Positions 46,930 to 55,581 of a stretch of 64,000 bases of DNA are shown here, piece by piece. The DNA comes from Caldimonas brevitalea (GTDB taxonomy: Bacteria; Pseudomonadota; Gammaproteobacteria; Burkholderiales; Burkholderiaceae_C). Position 1 is the stretch's first letter. Each line of letters begins with the position of its first letter. The stretch spans positions 3,782,001-3,846,000 of the forward strand of contig NZ_CP011371.1 of assembly GCF_001017435.1 (NCBI RefSeq), given 5' to 3'. A program made the position numbers and the translations under genes. The notes beneath the pieces were generated by a model. It saw only the letters and a program-made list of their open reading frames with translations. It made no database searches and was not told the DNA's origin.

Positions 46930-48192
46930 TCAAGCCTGCTGGGCAGGGCTCGGCGGGGGAGCGGCCGGGGGGCTGAACGGAATCGCGGCGAGCATCACGC
47001 TGTTGCCGCCACGCCGGCGCGCTTCTTCCAGCGCGAGGTCGGCACTGCTGAGCAGCAAGGCACGGTCTTGGGCGGTGTGAGGGAAACTCGCCACCCCCAT
47101 CGACACCGTGAAGTGCAACTCGCTGCCTTCCAGCATCACCAACTGCGCTTCGCATTGTTTGCGCACGCCTTCCATGCGGGCATGGGCGGTCGCCAGGCCG
47201 ATGCCCGACAGCACCACCGCAAAGCGGTCGTCGCCGAGGCGGCACGGGGCGTCCATTGCGCGCGTGTTGCTGCGCAGCAGCCGGCCCAGCGCTTGCAAGG
47301 TGCGCTCGGCTGCTTCGCTGCCGTGGGTCTGCTGGAGCTGCCGGAAATCATCGATCTGCACCGACACCAACGCAAATTCACGATGTTCCCGCATCGACAA
47401 GTCCACCTCGCGGTGCACCTGCTCTTCAAAGTGGCGCCGGTTGTAGACGCCCGTGACCGGGTCGCGCACCGATTGGTCACTCAGTTCGCGCCGCAGTTCC
47501 TCGTTCTGGCGTTGTTGTTGTTCGAGCTGGTCGAGTGCCTGACGCAGCACCGTCTGATTGCGGCGGGTTTCGGTGACGTCGGTCCAGGTGCCGCACAGCC
47601 AGCGCTCGCCGGTGTCGGTGCGCACTGCGATGCGCAGCGCCACCAGATCGAGTGCGCCCGCGTCGTCGCCGGGCAGCCGGTCGTCGCGGTGCTGGGCATG
47701 CTGCTGGGCCCAGGCGGCCTGGTCGGCGGCCTTCAGCGCGTTGGCCCAATCAGGCGCCAGCAGGTCGTCATCGCCGCGGCCGAGCACCTCGCCCACCTCA
47801 TGGCCCAGCATGCGGGCGGCGGCCGGGTTGACGTAAACATAGCGGCCGTCGCCATCCTTGGCGTACACGCCGATCTGGGCATGCTCGGTGGTGGCAAGCA
47901 ACACCTGGAGCAAGGCGGGAGCCGGCAAGACTGGCCCCTGCGACGGGTCGCGCGCGAGGGACGCAGCATCTGCGACAACGGGGAATTGCGGCTGTTCCAT
48001 GAGCTGCCTGGCCAGGCGGTCCTCCATGCCCGTGAGGGGCTCGTGCGGGCGTGCGACGACAGGTCGCTGCCACCTGGTCATTGTGTACCGAAGCAGCTGA
48101 ACACACGCTGGCAAGGCCTTCCCTCCCCCCTTGTTCGAGGCGGGTGGAAATCGCCAACTATTCCCGTTTTTCCGCAGCAGCTCACAACTCAC
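46930..48192 (-). CDS. PAS-GGDEF protein with degenerate active site and intact I-site
   Basis: This protein (up to 420 aa) has a PAS domain (LLATTEHAQIGVYAKDGDGRY to WTDVTETRR), a short coiled coil, and a GGDEF domain opening DPVTGVYNRRHFEEQV. The catalytic motif is RLGDDRF (320-324) instead of RxGG[D/E]EF, so the second Gly and the last Glu are changed and cyclase activity is doubtful. The inhibitory-site RxxD is kept (RAMD, 311-314), which suggests c-di-GMP binding. The GTG at 48192 overlaps the stop of the ANTAR regulator (GTGA); ATG 48081 or 48027 are other possible starts, since the first 37 residues are not family-like. Confidence 0.82.
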   Translation of the reverse strand: MSCELLRKNGNSWRFPPASNKGGGKALPACVQLLRYTMTRWQRPVVARPHEPLTGMEDRLARQLMEQPQFPVVADAASLARDPSQGPVLPAPALLQVLLATTEHAQIGVYAKDGDGRYVYVNPAAARMLGHEVGEVLGRGDDDLLAPDWANALKAADQAAWAQQHAQHRDDRLPGDDAGALDLVALRIAVRTDTGERWLCGTWTDVTETRRNQTVLRQALDQLEQQQRQNEELRRELSDQSVRDPVTGVYNRRHFEEQVHREVDLSMREHREFALVSVQIDDFRQLQQTHGSEAAERTLQALGRLLRSNTRAMDAPCRLGDDRFAVVLSGIGLATAHARMEGVRKQCEAQLVMLEGSELHFTVSMGVASFPHTAQDRALLLSSADLALEEARRRGGNSVMLAAIPFSPPAAPPPSPAQQA

Positions 48193-49463
48193 CGCGTCAG
48201 CACCTGCAGGCTGCGCTCATAGCGCTCGGTCAGCCGCTCGAACACGTCCAACAGCGATTCGCTGGCAGCCGCCAGTGCACGGCGGCCAGTCGGCGTCTCG
48301 GCACGCCGGCTGCCTTGGCGCAGCTCGTGCCAGCTGCGGTCGGCCGCTTCCAGCAGTTGGCGAATGTCTGGCGAGCCGAGCGGCGCACCGTTCAGATAGG
48401 ACAGCGCCTGCTCGAATTCACCCACGGTGCCCGCCGCACCATCACGCGCGGCATCGCCCGCCGCACCGTCGAGCAGCCCGCCCAGCAGCACCTGCTTGGT
48501 GAGGCGCTGCGACAGCATACGCTGGCGCCCACACATATTGACGAGGTGCAGCGTCTGCAGCTGACCTGCCACTTCCAGCGCAGAGGTGAGACGCTCCGCG
48601 CTGCCCAGCAAGCGCTCGGCCGCGGCGTCCAGCGCCGACAGCCGCGCCAGTTCGGCAGGCAGTGCCAGCGGCTGGCGCAGCTCGGCCCAGACTGCCTGCA
48701 CCGCGTCGATCAGGTCGCCGAAGGTGGCTTTCGACAGATCGCGGGCCAGCGTGTCGAGCTGCCGCTCCACCCGCTCGACCGACTGGGTCAGCAAGGCCTG
48801 CGCGCTGGCCGGCTCTGTTTGTGTGCACAACAATGCATACAGCTTCACGATCCGCTGCGACAGCATGCGCAGCTGGCCCGCCCGGTTGACGGTCTCGGCA
48901 TAACGCGCCGCATCGATCAGCTGCCGCGACACCTGGCCGACACGCTGGTTGTCGCGCATCGAGACGGTGCGCAGCAGCCGGAACGCGTCTTCCTCCGACA
49001 TCTGGGTGGCCCGCATCAAGATGCCTTTGGCCCGGTCGACCAGCTTGCGCTCCTCGAAGCGGTGGGTCACGTCGTCGAGCGCTTCGCGCAGGCGCTGCTC
49101 GCGCCCGAAACGCGCCTGCGCCAGGTGCAGCAGCGGCCGCAGTCGTTCGACGCCGTAGCCGTTCACCACGTAGGCATGGGCGCCGGCGTCGACCACCCGG
49201 GCCATGCCCTCCGCATCAGGGTCCTGGGTGAACACCACGACCGGCAACGGGGCGGTGCGTGCCAGCGTCGCGAGGATCTCGGCGGCCTCTCCGTTCGGCT
49301 CGGTCATCCACCAGACGAGCAGATCCGGTGCATCGCGCACCACCTGCCGCACCACATTGCGGCGGTCGATTGCACCAAGCACGTGAATGCCGACGCTGCC
49401 GAAGTCGGCAGTAAGTTCCGTGGCGGCAGCACCATCGTCGCTGACCACAAGGATGGACTTCAT
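48189..49463 (-). CDS. NasT-like ANTAR regulator with two PilJ-type nitrate-sensing segments
   Basis: This 424-aa protein has a receiver-like domain (1-122) in which the phospho-acceptor region reads PDLLVWWMTEP, without Asp, so it is a pseudo-receiver. An ANTAR RNA-binding domain (about 128-187; ERKLVDRAKGILMRATQMSE) follows. The second half has two PilJ/NarX-type motifs, VNRAGQLRMLSQRIVK (192-207) and VNMCGRQRMLSQRLTK (308-323), a family tied to nitrate/nitrite sensing. ANTAR proteins release transcription termination in nitrate-assimilation leaders. It is divergent from the nitrate transporter gene, whose long leader is the likely target. It is coupled to the following GGDEF gene. Confidence 0.85.
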   Translation of the reverse strand: MKSILVVSDDGAAATELTADFGSVGIHVLGAIDRRNVVRQVVRDAPDLLVWWMTEPNGEAAEILATLARTAPLPVVVFTQDPDAEGMARVVDAGAHAYVVNGYGVERLRPLLHLAQARFGREQRLREALDDVTHRFEERKLVDRAKGILMRATQMSEEDAFRLLRTVSMRDNQRVGQVSRQLIDAARYAETVNRAGQLRMLSQRIVKLYALLCTQTEPASAQALLTQSVERVERQLDTLARDLSKATFGDLIDAVQAVWAELRQPLALPAELARLSALDAAAERLLGSAERLTSALEVAGQLQTLHLVNMCGRQRMLSQRLTKQVLLGGLLDGAAGDAARDGAAGTVGEFEQALSYLNGAPLGSPDIRQLLEAADRSWHELRQGSRRAETPTGRRALAAASESLLDVFERLTERYERSLQVLTR

Positions 49464-49553
49464 CGCAGGCGTTTCCCTCTCTCTTGTTCATGGGGCGTTC
49501 GGCTCTGTAAAGCACAGACCAGGCCACGACCGGCGACCGGCCCTCGGTAGTTT

Positions 49554-49569
49554 TGGCACAGACGTTGCT
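49554..49569 (+). promoter_or_regulatory. sigma-54 promoter of the nitrate transporter gene
   Basis: TGGCACAGACGTTGCT matches the -24/-12 consensus TGGCACRNNNNTTGCW at every fixed position, with GG and GC ten bases apart. Transcription would begin near 49580, leaving a leader of about 317 nt. This implies RpoN with an enhancer-binding protein such as NtrC; I did not find a clear NtrC site upstream. Confidence 0.88.
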
Positions 49570-49580
49570 TACGTTCGCGA

Positions 49581-49896
49581 CGGGTGTGACGCTGCACCCG
49601 GGCCGGGCACTGCACCCCCGTCCCTGTGCATGACGACGTGCGCAGCCATGTGCCTCACCGTTGTTCCGGAGAGCATCATGAGCCGCCCCCATCCCCTCCT
49701 GGTCCGCACCCGTTCGCTCGCGCCTGGCGCTTGTCTGCCGGCGCTGCGTGCTGCCTCACCTCTTCACATCGAAGACATGTGGTCTCGCTCGACCACACCG
49801 CAGGCACGCGCCTGACGCCGCAAGGCGGTGCCGCTGCTCGAGTGCAGGTCACTGCCGTTCCCCCGCTTCTTCGTTTCCTCCGTCGGAGTCTCACGC
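49581..49896 (+). other. long structured leader of the nitrate transporter mRNA
   Basis: The 5' leader predicted from the sigma-54 promoter contains no obvious gene. Two stems close six-base loops: CGGGTGT/GCACCCG (49581-49600, one G-T pair) and TGTGGTC/GACCACA (49778-49797). A GGCAC/GTGCC plus CGCC-GCAA-GGCG hairpin lies at 49803-49832. CTCCG/CGGAG (about 49878-49888) could hide the ribosome site. ANTAR proteins bind paired hexaloop hairpins with A1 and G4; the first loop (GACGCT) has G4 but not A1, and the second has neither, so identity as ANTAR target is unproven. No U-tract terminator is clear. Confidence 0.45.
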
Positions 49897-51171
49897 ATGG
49901 CAGGCTACAAAAGCTTCCTCAAATCAGGCCATTGGCCCACGCTGCTGGCCGCGTTCCTGTATTTCGATTTCTGCTTCGCGATCTGGGTGCTCAACGGCGC
50001 GATGGGTCCCTTCATCGGCGAGAGCTTTCAGCTCACGGCGGCGCAAAAGGGCTTCATGGTGTCGGTGCCCATCCTCGCCGGTGCGCTGATGCGTTTTCCG
50101 CTCGGCGTGCTGTCGCAATACATCGGCCGCAAAAACGCGGCGATGGTCGAGATGACGCTGATCGTCCTGGCCCTGGCCTACGGCTATTTCTTCGTCGACA
50201 GCTATGACGGCGTGCTGGCGATGGGCGTGTTGCTCGGCATCGCGGGTGCCAGCTTCGGCGTGGCGCTGTCGCTCGGCTCGGGTTGGTTCCCGCCGCGCTA
50301 CAAGGGCCTGGCGATGGGCCTGGCCGGCGCCGGCAACTCCGGCACGGTGCTGGCCGTGTTGTTCGCGCCGCCGCTGGCCACCCGCTACGGCTGGCAGGCC
50401 GTGTACGGCCTCGCCGCCTTCACGATGCTGCTGCCGATGGCGGTGATGTGGTGGGCCGCCAAGGAGCCGCCCGACCGCGAACACCAGACATTTCGTGAGC
50501 ATGTGTCCTGCTTGTTCGAGAAAGACGGCTGGGCCTTCAGCCTGATCTACGTGGTGACCTTCGGCGGCTTCATCGGCCTGTCGAGCTTCTTGCCCACCTA
50601 CTTCTACGACCAGTTCGGCGTCACCAAGATCGAGGCCGGGCAACTGACGATGCTGGCCACCCTGATGGGCTCGGCGGTGCGCGTCGTCGGCGGCTACATC
50701 TCCGACCGCATCGGCGGCGTCAACACCCTCACCGGCGTGCTGCTGCTGGTCGCCGTCACCTTGCTGTTGTGCGGGCTGAGCGGCACCTCGTTGGCGGTCA
50801 CCACGCTGCTGTTCATGCTGTGCTTCGCGGCCCTGGGCGCCGGCAACGGCGCGTTGTTCCAGCTGGTGCCGCTGCGCTGGCCACTGGCGACGGCCGTGGC
50901 GGGCTCGATGATCGGTGAAGTGGGTGCGCTCGGCGGCGGCTTGGTGCCCAACGCGATGGGCCTGTCGAAGCATTACGGCGACACCTACTTGTGGGGCTTC
51001 GTCATCTTCGCGGTGCTGGCGCTGGTGATGCTGTTGATGCTGCGTGTCGTGCAGATCCGCTGGACCCGCACCTGGGCCGAAAAGGGCGGCCGTGCGCGGC
51101 CCGCTGCGGCCCCGGCGGCGACCAGCCCCGACGACTACGGGCGCCCGGTCTACACGACGCAGCAGAAGTAA
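49897..51171 (+). CDS. nitrate/nitrite transporter (NarK/NasA-type MFS)
   Basis: This 424-aa, twelve-helix MFS permease is of the nitrate/nitrite porter family. It has the NNP-type Gly-rich helices ALMRFPLGVLSQYIGRKNAA, GIAGASFGVALSLGSGWFP, GLAGAGNSGTVLAVLFAP and GNGALFQLVPLRWP. It imports nitrate for the NasC and NirBD reductases encoded downstream. ATG 49897 has GGAG eight bases upstream. The C-terminal 25 residues are a hydrophilic tail. Confidence 0.93.
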   Translation: MAGYKSFLKSGHWPTLLAAFLYFDFCFAIWVLNGAMGPFIGESFQLTAAQKGFMVSVPILAGALMRFPLGVLSQYIGRKNAAMVEMTLIVLALAYGYFFVDSYDGVLAMGVLLGIAGASFGVALSLGSGWFPPRYKGLAMGLAGAGNSGTVLAVLFAPPLATRYGWQAVYGLAAFTMLLPMAVMWWAAKEPPDREHQTFREHVSCLFEKDGWAFSLIYVVTFGGFIGLSSFLPTYFYDQFGVTKIEAGQLTMLATLMGSAVRVVGGYISDRIGGVNTLTGVLLLVAVTLLLCGLSGTSLAVTTLLFMLCFAALGAGNGALFQLVPLRWPLATAVAGSMIGEVGALGGGLVPNAMGLSKHYGDTYLWGFVIFAVLALVMLLMLRVVQIRWTRTWAEKGGRARPAAAPAATSPDDYGRPVYTTQQK

Positions 51172-51231
51172 GCCGCCGGCCACGCCATGACGCGCCTCAC
51201 GTCCACCCCCTGCCCCGACCGCGCCCCCGGC

Positions 51232-52974
51232 TCAGCGCGGCAGGAACAGCAGCCACACCACCAGCAGCATGTTGAACAGCAGCGAGATGGCCAGGCTGAT
51301 CTTCCACAAGGCAGCCGGGTCGCGGGCGACCAGTGGTGTCGCACTCGGCGCGGGCAGCGGACGCGAAGCGCCGCGCTCGAGGGCCAGCGCGAACTCCTCG
51401 GCGGTCTCGAAGCGCTGGGCGCGGTCGCGTGCGACCGCCTTGAGCACCACGTGGTCGAGCCAGATCGGCACGTCGGGGCGCAGCCGCGACGGTGGGCGCG
51501 GGTCGCGACGGAAGGCGCCCAACTGGTAGGGTTCGACCTCACCGTATGGCAGCCGTCCGCTCAGCCACCGGTAGAGCGTGACACCCAGCGCGTACAGGTC
51601 GCTGCCGGCGTCGGCCGGCACGTCGGCGCCGTCGTCGCCGCCCGGCCCCCCCAGCCATTGCTCGGGGTTCATGTAGCTGGGCGTGCCCGCATGCAACTGT
51701 CGCTGCACATGTGGTTCGCGGCCCGAGACGGCCGCGCCGAGGTCCAGCACCCGCCACTGCCCGTCGTCGCCGAGATGCAGGTTGGCCGGCTTGATGTCTC
51801 GGTGGACAACGCCCAGCCGGTGCAGACGCCCGAGGGCTCGCACCACGGCCAAGGCGCCGGCGATCACCTCCTCGATCCGGAAGCTGCGCCCGGCGCCCAG
51901 CATCTGCTCCAGCGTGTGCCCGCCGTGCCAGTCGAACACCGTATAGAAAGCGCTGGGCGACGCCACCTCGCGCACCCTCACGAAGCCGCCGGCGTCGTGC
52001 TCGCCCAGGCGGCAGCCCAGCCAGGCCTCGTGCGCCAGCATGGCCCGTTCTTCCGGGTCATGGGCGCGCGCCGGGTGCAAGGTCTTGAGCGCCACCAGTT
52101 GCTCGGTGGCGGCTTCACGCGCCTGGTACAGCCGGTGCACCCCGTTGTCGGCGACCACCGCGGTGACGACGTAACCGTCGAGCGCGGCACCGATGCGCAG
52201 CCGTACCGGCACCGGAAGCTGCCGGCCGCGCATCAGCACGTCTTCGAGGCGCGCCGGCGCCAGGCCATGCACGCGCAGCACCACGGCGGTGGCGTCGTCG
52301 CGCGAGCCGCTGGCCACCGCTTCACGCACCAGCGCTTCACTCGCCTCCTGTGCGGTGCCTTGGCTGGCCAACTCGGCAAGGCGGCGCCGGTTCAGCGTGC
52401 GGTGCACACCGTCGCTGGTGAGCACGAAGGTGTCACCGGTGTGCAGCTCGCCCTGCAGGTAGTCGATGCGCACCGCGTCGTCGAGGCCCAGCGCGCGCGT
52501 CAGCCCGCTGCGCAGGTCGGGGTGGTCGAGCGTGTGGTCCTGCGTCAACTGCAAACACTCGGCGCCGCGCACCAGCCAGGCGCGCGTGTCGCCAACGTGG
52601 GCGACGGTGTAGCTTTGCCCCTGCAAGACGAGCACCGTCAAGGTGCACATGGCCGTGCCTTCGCCGCGCCGGCGGTTGTGGTCGGCCAGCCAGGCGTTGT
52701 GGGCGCCGATCAGGCGGTCGAGCGCGACCGTGGTGTCCCAGGTGGGCGGCGTGGCGTGGTAGTCGCCCGTCACACTGCGCACCGCGGTCTGCGCCGCCAC
52801 CGCACCACCGCCCCCCTCCGAGACACCGTCGGCGACGGCCGCAACCCAGCCGCGCGCTTCATCCTGGTGCGTGGGCTGCACCACCGCGGCGAAATCTTCG
52901 TTGCGCCGGCCTTCTTCATGGCGCTTGCGCGGCCCCGGCTCGCTGCAGCGACCTGCCTCCACTTCGAAACCCAT
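51232..52974 (-). CDS. bifunctional PP2C phosphatase / Ser-Thr kinase with C-terminal membrane anchor
   Basis: This 580-aa fusion starts with a PPM phosphatase domain (RRNEDF, AVADGVSEGG, AHVGDTRAWL, LTSDGVHRTL, SGSRDDATAVVL). A Hanks-type kinase follows, with the ATP Lys in LVALKTLHP, catalytic loop VVHRDIKPANL, and DLG in place of DFG (VLDLGAAVSG). A single membrane helix near the C-terminus (ISLAISLLFNMLLVVWLLFL) anchors it. It is placed between the nitrate transporter and nirB on the opposite strand; such proteins recur in nitrate-assimilation loci, so it may tune transport or reduction by phosphorylation. Start ATG 52974 is preferred over 52992. Confidence 0.9.
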   Translation of the reverse strand: MGFEVEAGRCSEPGPRKRHEEGRRNEDFAAVVQPTHQDEARGWVAAVADGVSEGGGGAVAAQTAVRSVTGDYHATPPTWDTTVALDRLIGAHNAWLADHNRRRGEGTAMCTLTVLVLQGQSYTVAHVGDTRAWLVRGAECLQLTQDHTLDHPDLRSGLTRALGLDDAVRIDYLQGELHTGDTFVLTSDGVHRTLNRRRLAELASQGTAQEASEALVREAVASGSRDDATAVVLRVHGLAPARLEDVLMRGRQLPVPVRLRIGAALDGYVVTAVVADNGVHRLYQAREAATEQLVALKTLHPARAHDPEERAMLAHEAWLGCRLGEHDAGGFVRVREVASPSAFYTVFDWHGGHTLEQMLGAGRSFRIEEVIAGALAVVRALGRLHRLGVVHRDIKPANLHLGDDGQWRVLDLGAAVSGREPHVQRQLHAGTPSYMNPEQWLGGPGGDDGADVPADAGSDLYALGVTLYRWLSGRLPYGEVEPYQLGAFRRDPRPPSRLRPDVPIWLDHVVLKAVARDRAQRFETAEEFALALERGASRPLPAPSATPLVARDPAALWKISLAISLLFNMLLVVWLLFLPR

Positions 52975-53068
52975 GCGCTGCCCACCTTGCATGCGGCCCC
53001 GGCCGCGACGGCGCGCATTGTGGACTCAAAAGACGTCACGGCCAACCTCGCCCTGCGCCGGCATGTGT

Positions 53069-53084
53069 TGGCACCCTCTTTGCG
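53069..53084 (+). promoter_or_regulatory. sigma-54 promoter of nirB
   Basis: TGGCACCCTCTTTGCG has GG (53070-53071) and GC (53082-53083) ten bases apart and differs from the -24/-12 consensus only at the R and W positions. Transcription would begin near 53095, about 23 nt before the nirB ATG, so no antitermination leader is expected here. Confidence 0.82.
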
Positions 53085-53117
53085 TGAACTCACCCCGTCA
53101 GCCTTGGAGCAAGACAG

Positions 53118-55562
53118 ATGAGAAAGTTGAAACTGGTGATGGTCGGCAATGGCATGGCCGGCGTTCGTACCCTGGAAGAGCTGCTGAAGATGGCGCCCGA
53201 TCTTTACGACATCACCGTCTTCGGCGCCGAGCCGCATCCCAACTACAACCGGATCCTGTTGTCGCCGGTGTTGGCCGGCGAGCAGACGCTCGACGAGATC
53301 GTGCTGAACCCGATCGAGTGGTACGCCCAGCACGGCATCACGCTGCACCTGGGCAAGAAGGTGGTCGACGTCGACCGCCGCCGCCGCATCGTCAAGGCCG
53401 AGGACGGCACCACCGCCGAGTACGACCGGCTGTTGCTCGCGACCGGCTCGAACCCCTTCATCCTGCCGGTGCCGGGCAAGGACCTCGACGGTGTCATCGC
53501 CTACCGCGACATCCAGGACACCAACACGATGATCGAGGCCGCGCAGCGCTACAAGCACGCGGTGGTCGTCGGCGGCGGCCTGCTGGGGCTGGAAGCGGCC
53601 AACGGTCTGATGTTGCGCGGCATGCAGGTGACGGTGGTGCACATCGCCCCCTGGCTGATGGAGCGCCAGCTCGACGATGTGGCCGGCAAGCTGCTGCAGA
53701 AGTCGCTCGAAGACCGTGGCCTGCGCTTCATGATCGGCGCCAGCACCGCTGCGCTGATCGGCGACCGCGACGAGGGCAAGGGCGGCCGTGTGATGGCCGT
53801 GCAGTTCAAGGACGGCCGCGAGGTGCCGGCCGATCTGGTGGTGATGGCGGCCGGCATCCGCCCCAACACCGAGCTGGCCGAGAAGATCGGCGTCCATTGC
53901 AACCGCGGCATCGTCGTCAGCGACACGATGCAGACCATCACCGACGCGCGCATCTACGCGGTCGGCGAATGTGCTTCACACCGCGGCATCGCCTATGGCC
54001 TGGTGGCGCCGCTGTTCGAGCAGGGCAAGGTCTGCGCGACCCATCTGGCGGAGTTCGGCATCGGGCGCTACACCGGCTCGCAAGTCTCGACCAAGCTCAA
54101 GGTCACCGGCATCGACTTGTTCTCGGCCGGCAATTTCATGGGCGGCGAAGGCACCGAAGAAATCGTCATGAGCGACCCTTACGGCGGGGTCTACAAGAAG
54201 CTGGTGCTGCAGGACGACAAGCTGGTCGGCGCCTGCCTCTACGGCGACACCGTCGACGGCAGCTGGTACTTCCAATTGCTGCGCGAAGGCCGCAAGGTGG
54301 CCGAGATCCGCGACCGGCTGATGTTCGGCGAGTCGCATCTCGGCGTGGCCGGCCATGAAGGCCAGAACAAGGCGGCCAGCATGGCCGACGACGCCGAGGT
54401 GTGCGGCTGCAACGGCGTCAACAAGGGCACCATCTGCAAGGCCATCAAGGAAAAAGGCCTGTTCACGCTCGACGAGGTGCGCAAGCACACCAAGGCCAGC
54501 GCGTCGTGCGGCTCGTGCACCGGGTTGGTGGAGCAGATCCTGATGTTCACCGCCGGCGGCGACTACTCCGCCACGCCCAAGAAGAAGGCGGTGTGTGCGT
54601 GCACCGACCACAGCCATGACGAGGTGCGCCGCGCCATCCGCGAGCACCGGCTGGTGACGATGGACAGCGCGTTCCGCTTCCTCGACTGGCGCACGCCCAA
54701 CGGCTGCTCGACCTGCCGCCCGGCCGTCAACTACTACCTGCTGTCGACCTGGCCCAAGGAAGCGCAGGATGACCCGCAATCGCGCTTCATCAACGAACGC
54801 TCGCACGCCAACATCCAGAAGGACGGCACCTACTCGGTGGTGCCGCGCATGTGGGGCGGCGAGACCAACGCGTCGGAGCTGCGCCGCATCGCGGATGTGG
54901 TCGAGAAGTACAAGATCCCGACCGTCAAGGTCACCGGCGGCCAGCGTATCGACCTGCTCGGTGTGAAGAAAGAAGACCTGCCGCACGTCTGGCAAGACCT
55001 GGGCATGCCGTCTGGCCATGCCTATGCGAAGGCGCTGCGCACGGTGAAGACCTGCGTCGGCAGCGAATGGTGCCGCTTCGGCACGCAAGACAGCACGCAG
55101 ATGGGCAAAGACCTCGAGCGGGCACTGTGGCGCATGTATGCGCCACACAAGGTCAAGCTCGCCGTGAGCGGCTGCCCACGCAACTGCGCCGAGTCGGGCA
55201 TCAAGGACGTCGGCATCATCGGCGTCGACTCGGGCTGGGAGCTGTACATCGGCGGCAACGGCGGCATCAAGACCGAGGCGGGCCAGTTCTTCTGCAAGGT
55301 CAAGACCGCCGAAGAAGTGCTGGAGTACAGCGGCGCCTTCCTGCAGCTCTACCGCGAGGAGGGCTGGTATCTCGAGCGCACGGTGCACTACCTGCACCGG
55401 GTCGGCATGGAGCACGTCAAGCAAAAGGTGCTCGAAGACGCCGAAAACCGCAAGGCGCTGTGGGAACGATTGCAGTTCGCGCTCGACGGCGAACCCGACC
55501 CGTGGTTCGAGTTCGACAAGGCGCATGTGGACACGCGGCAGTTCGAGCCGCTGTCGGTCTGA
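53118..55562 (+). CDS. nirB: assimilatory nitrite reductase [NAD(P)H], large subunit
   Basis: This 814-aa enzyme reduces nitrite to ammonium. An FAD/NAD(P)-binding oxidoreductase part (KLVMVGNGMAGVRTLEELL; VVVGGGLLGLEAANGL) is followed by two BFD-like [2Fe-2S] regions (VCGCNGVNKGTICKA with CGSCTGLVEQ; VCACTDHSH with CSTCRPAVNYY). The siroheme/[4Fe-4S] reductase core has TCVGSEWCRFG (C-x5-C) and GCPRNCAESG (C-x3-C). GGAG lies upstream of the ATG. It is first in nirB-nirD-nasC-trpD2-cobA. Confidence 0.97.
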   Translation: MRKLKLVMVGNGMAGVRTLEELLKMAPDLYDITVFGAEPHPNYNRILLSPVLAGEQTLDEIVLNPIEWYAQHGITLHLGKKVVDVDRRRRIVKAEDGTTAEYDRLLLATGSNPFILPVPGKDLDGVIAYRDIQDTNTMIEAAQRYKHAVVVGGGLLGLEAANGLMLRGMQVTVVHIAPWLMERQLDDVAGKLLQKSLEDRGLRFMIGASTAALIGDRDEGKGGRVMAVQFKDGREVPADLVVMAAGIRPNTELAEKIGVHCNRGIVVSDTMQTITDARIYAVGECASHRGIAYGLVAPLFEQGKVCATHLAEFGIGRYTGSQVSTKLKVTGIDLFSAGNFMGGEGTEEIVMSDPYGGVYKKLVLQDDKLVGACLYGDTVDGSWYFQLLREGRKVAEIRDRLMFGESHLGVAGHEGQNKAASMADDAEVCGCNGVNKGTICKAIKEKGLFTLDEVRKHTKASASCGSCTGLVEQILMFTAGGDYSATPKKKAVCACTDHSHDEVRRAIREHRLVTMDSAFRFLDWRTPNGCSTCRPAVNYYLLSTWPKEAQDDPQSRFINERSHANIQKDGTYSVVPRMWGGETNASELRRIADVVEKYKIPTVKVTGGQRIDLLGVKKEDLPHVWQDLGMPSGHAYAKALRTVKTCVGSEWCRFGTQDSTQMGKDLERALWRMYAPHKVKLAVSGCPRNCAESGIKDVGIIGVDSGWELYIGGNGGIKTEAGQFFCKVKTAEEVLEYSGAFLQLYREEGWYLERTVHYLHRVGMEHVKQKVLEDAENRKALWERLQFALDGEPDPWFEFDKAHVDTRQFEPLSV

Positions 55563-55581
55563 CCCAAGGAGACAAGAGAAG

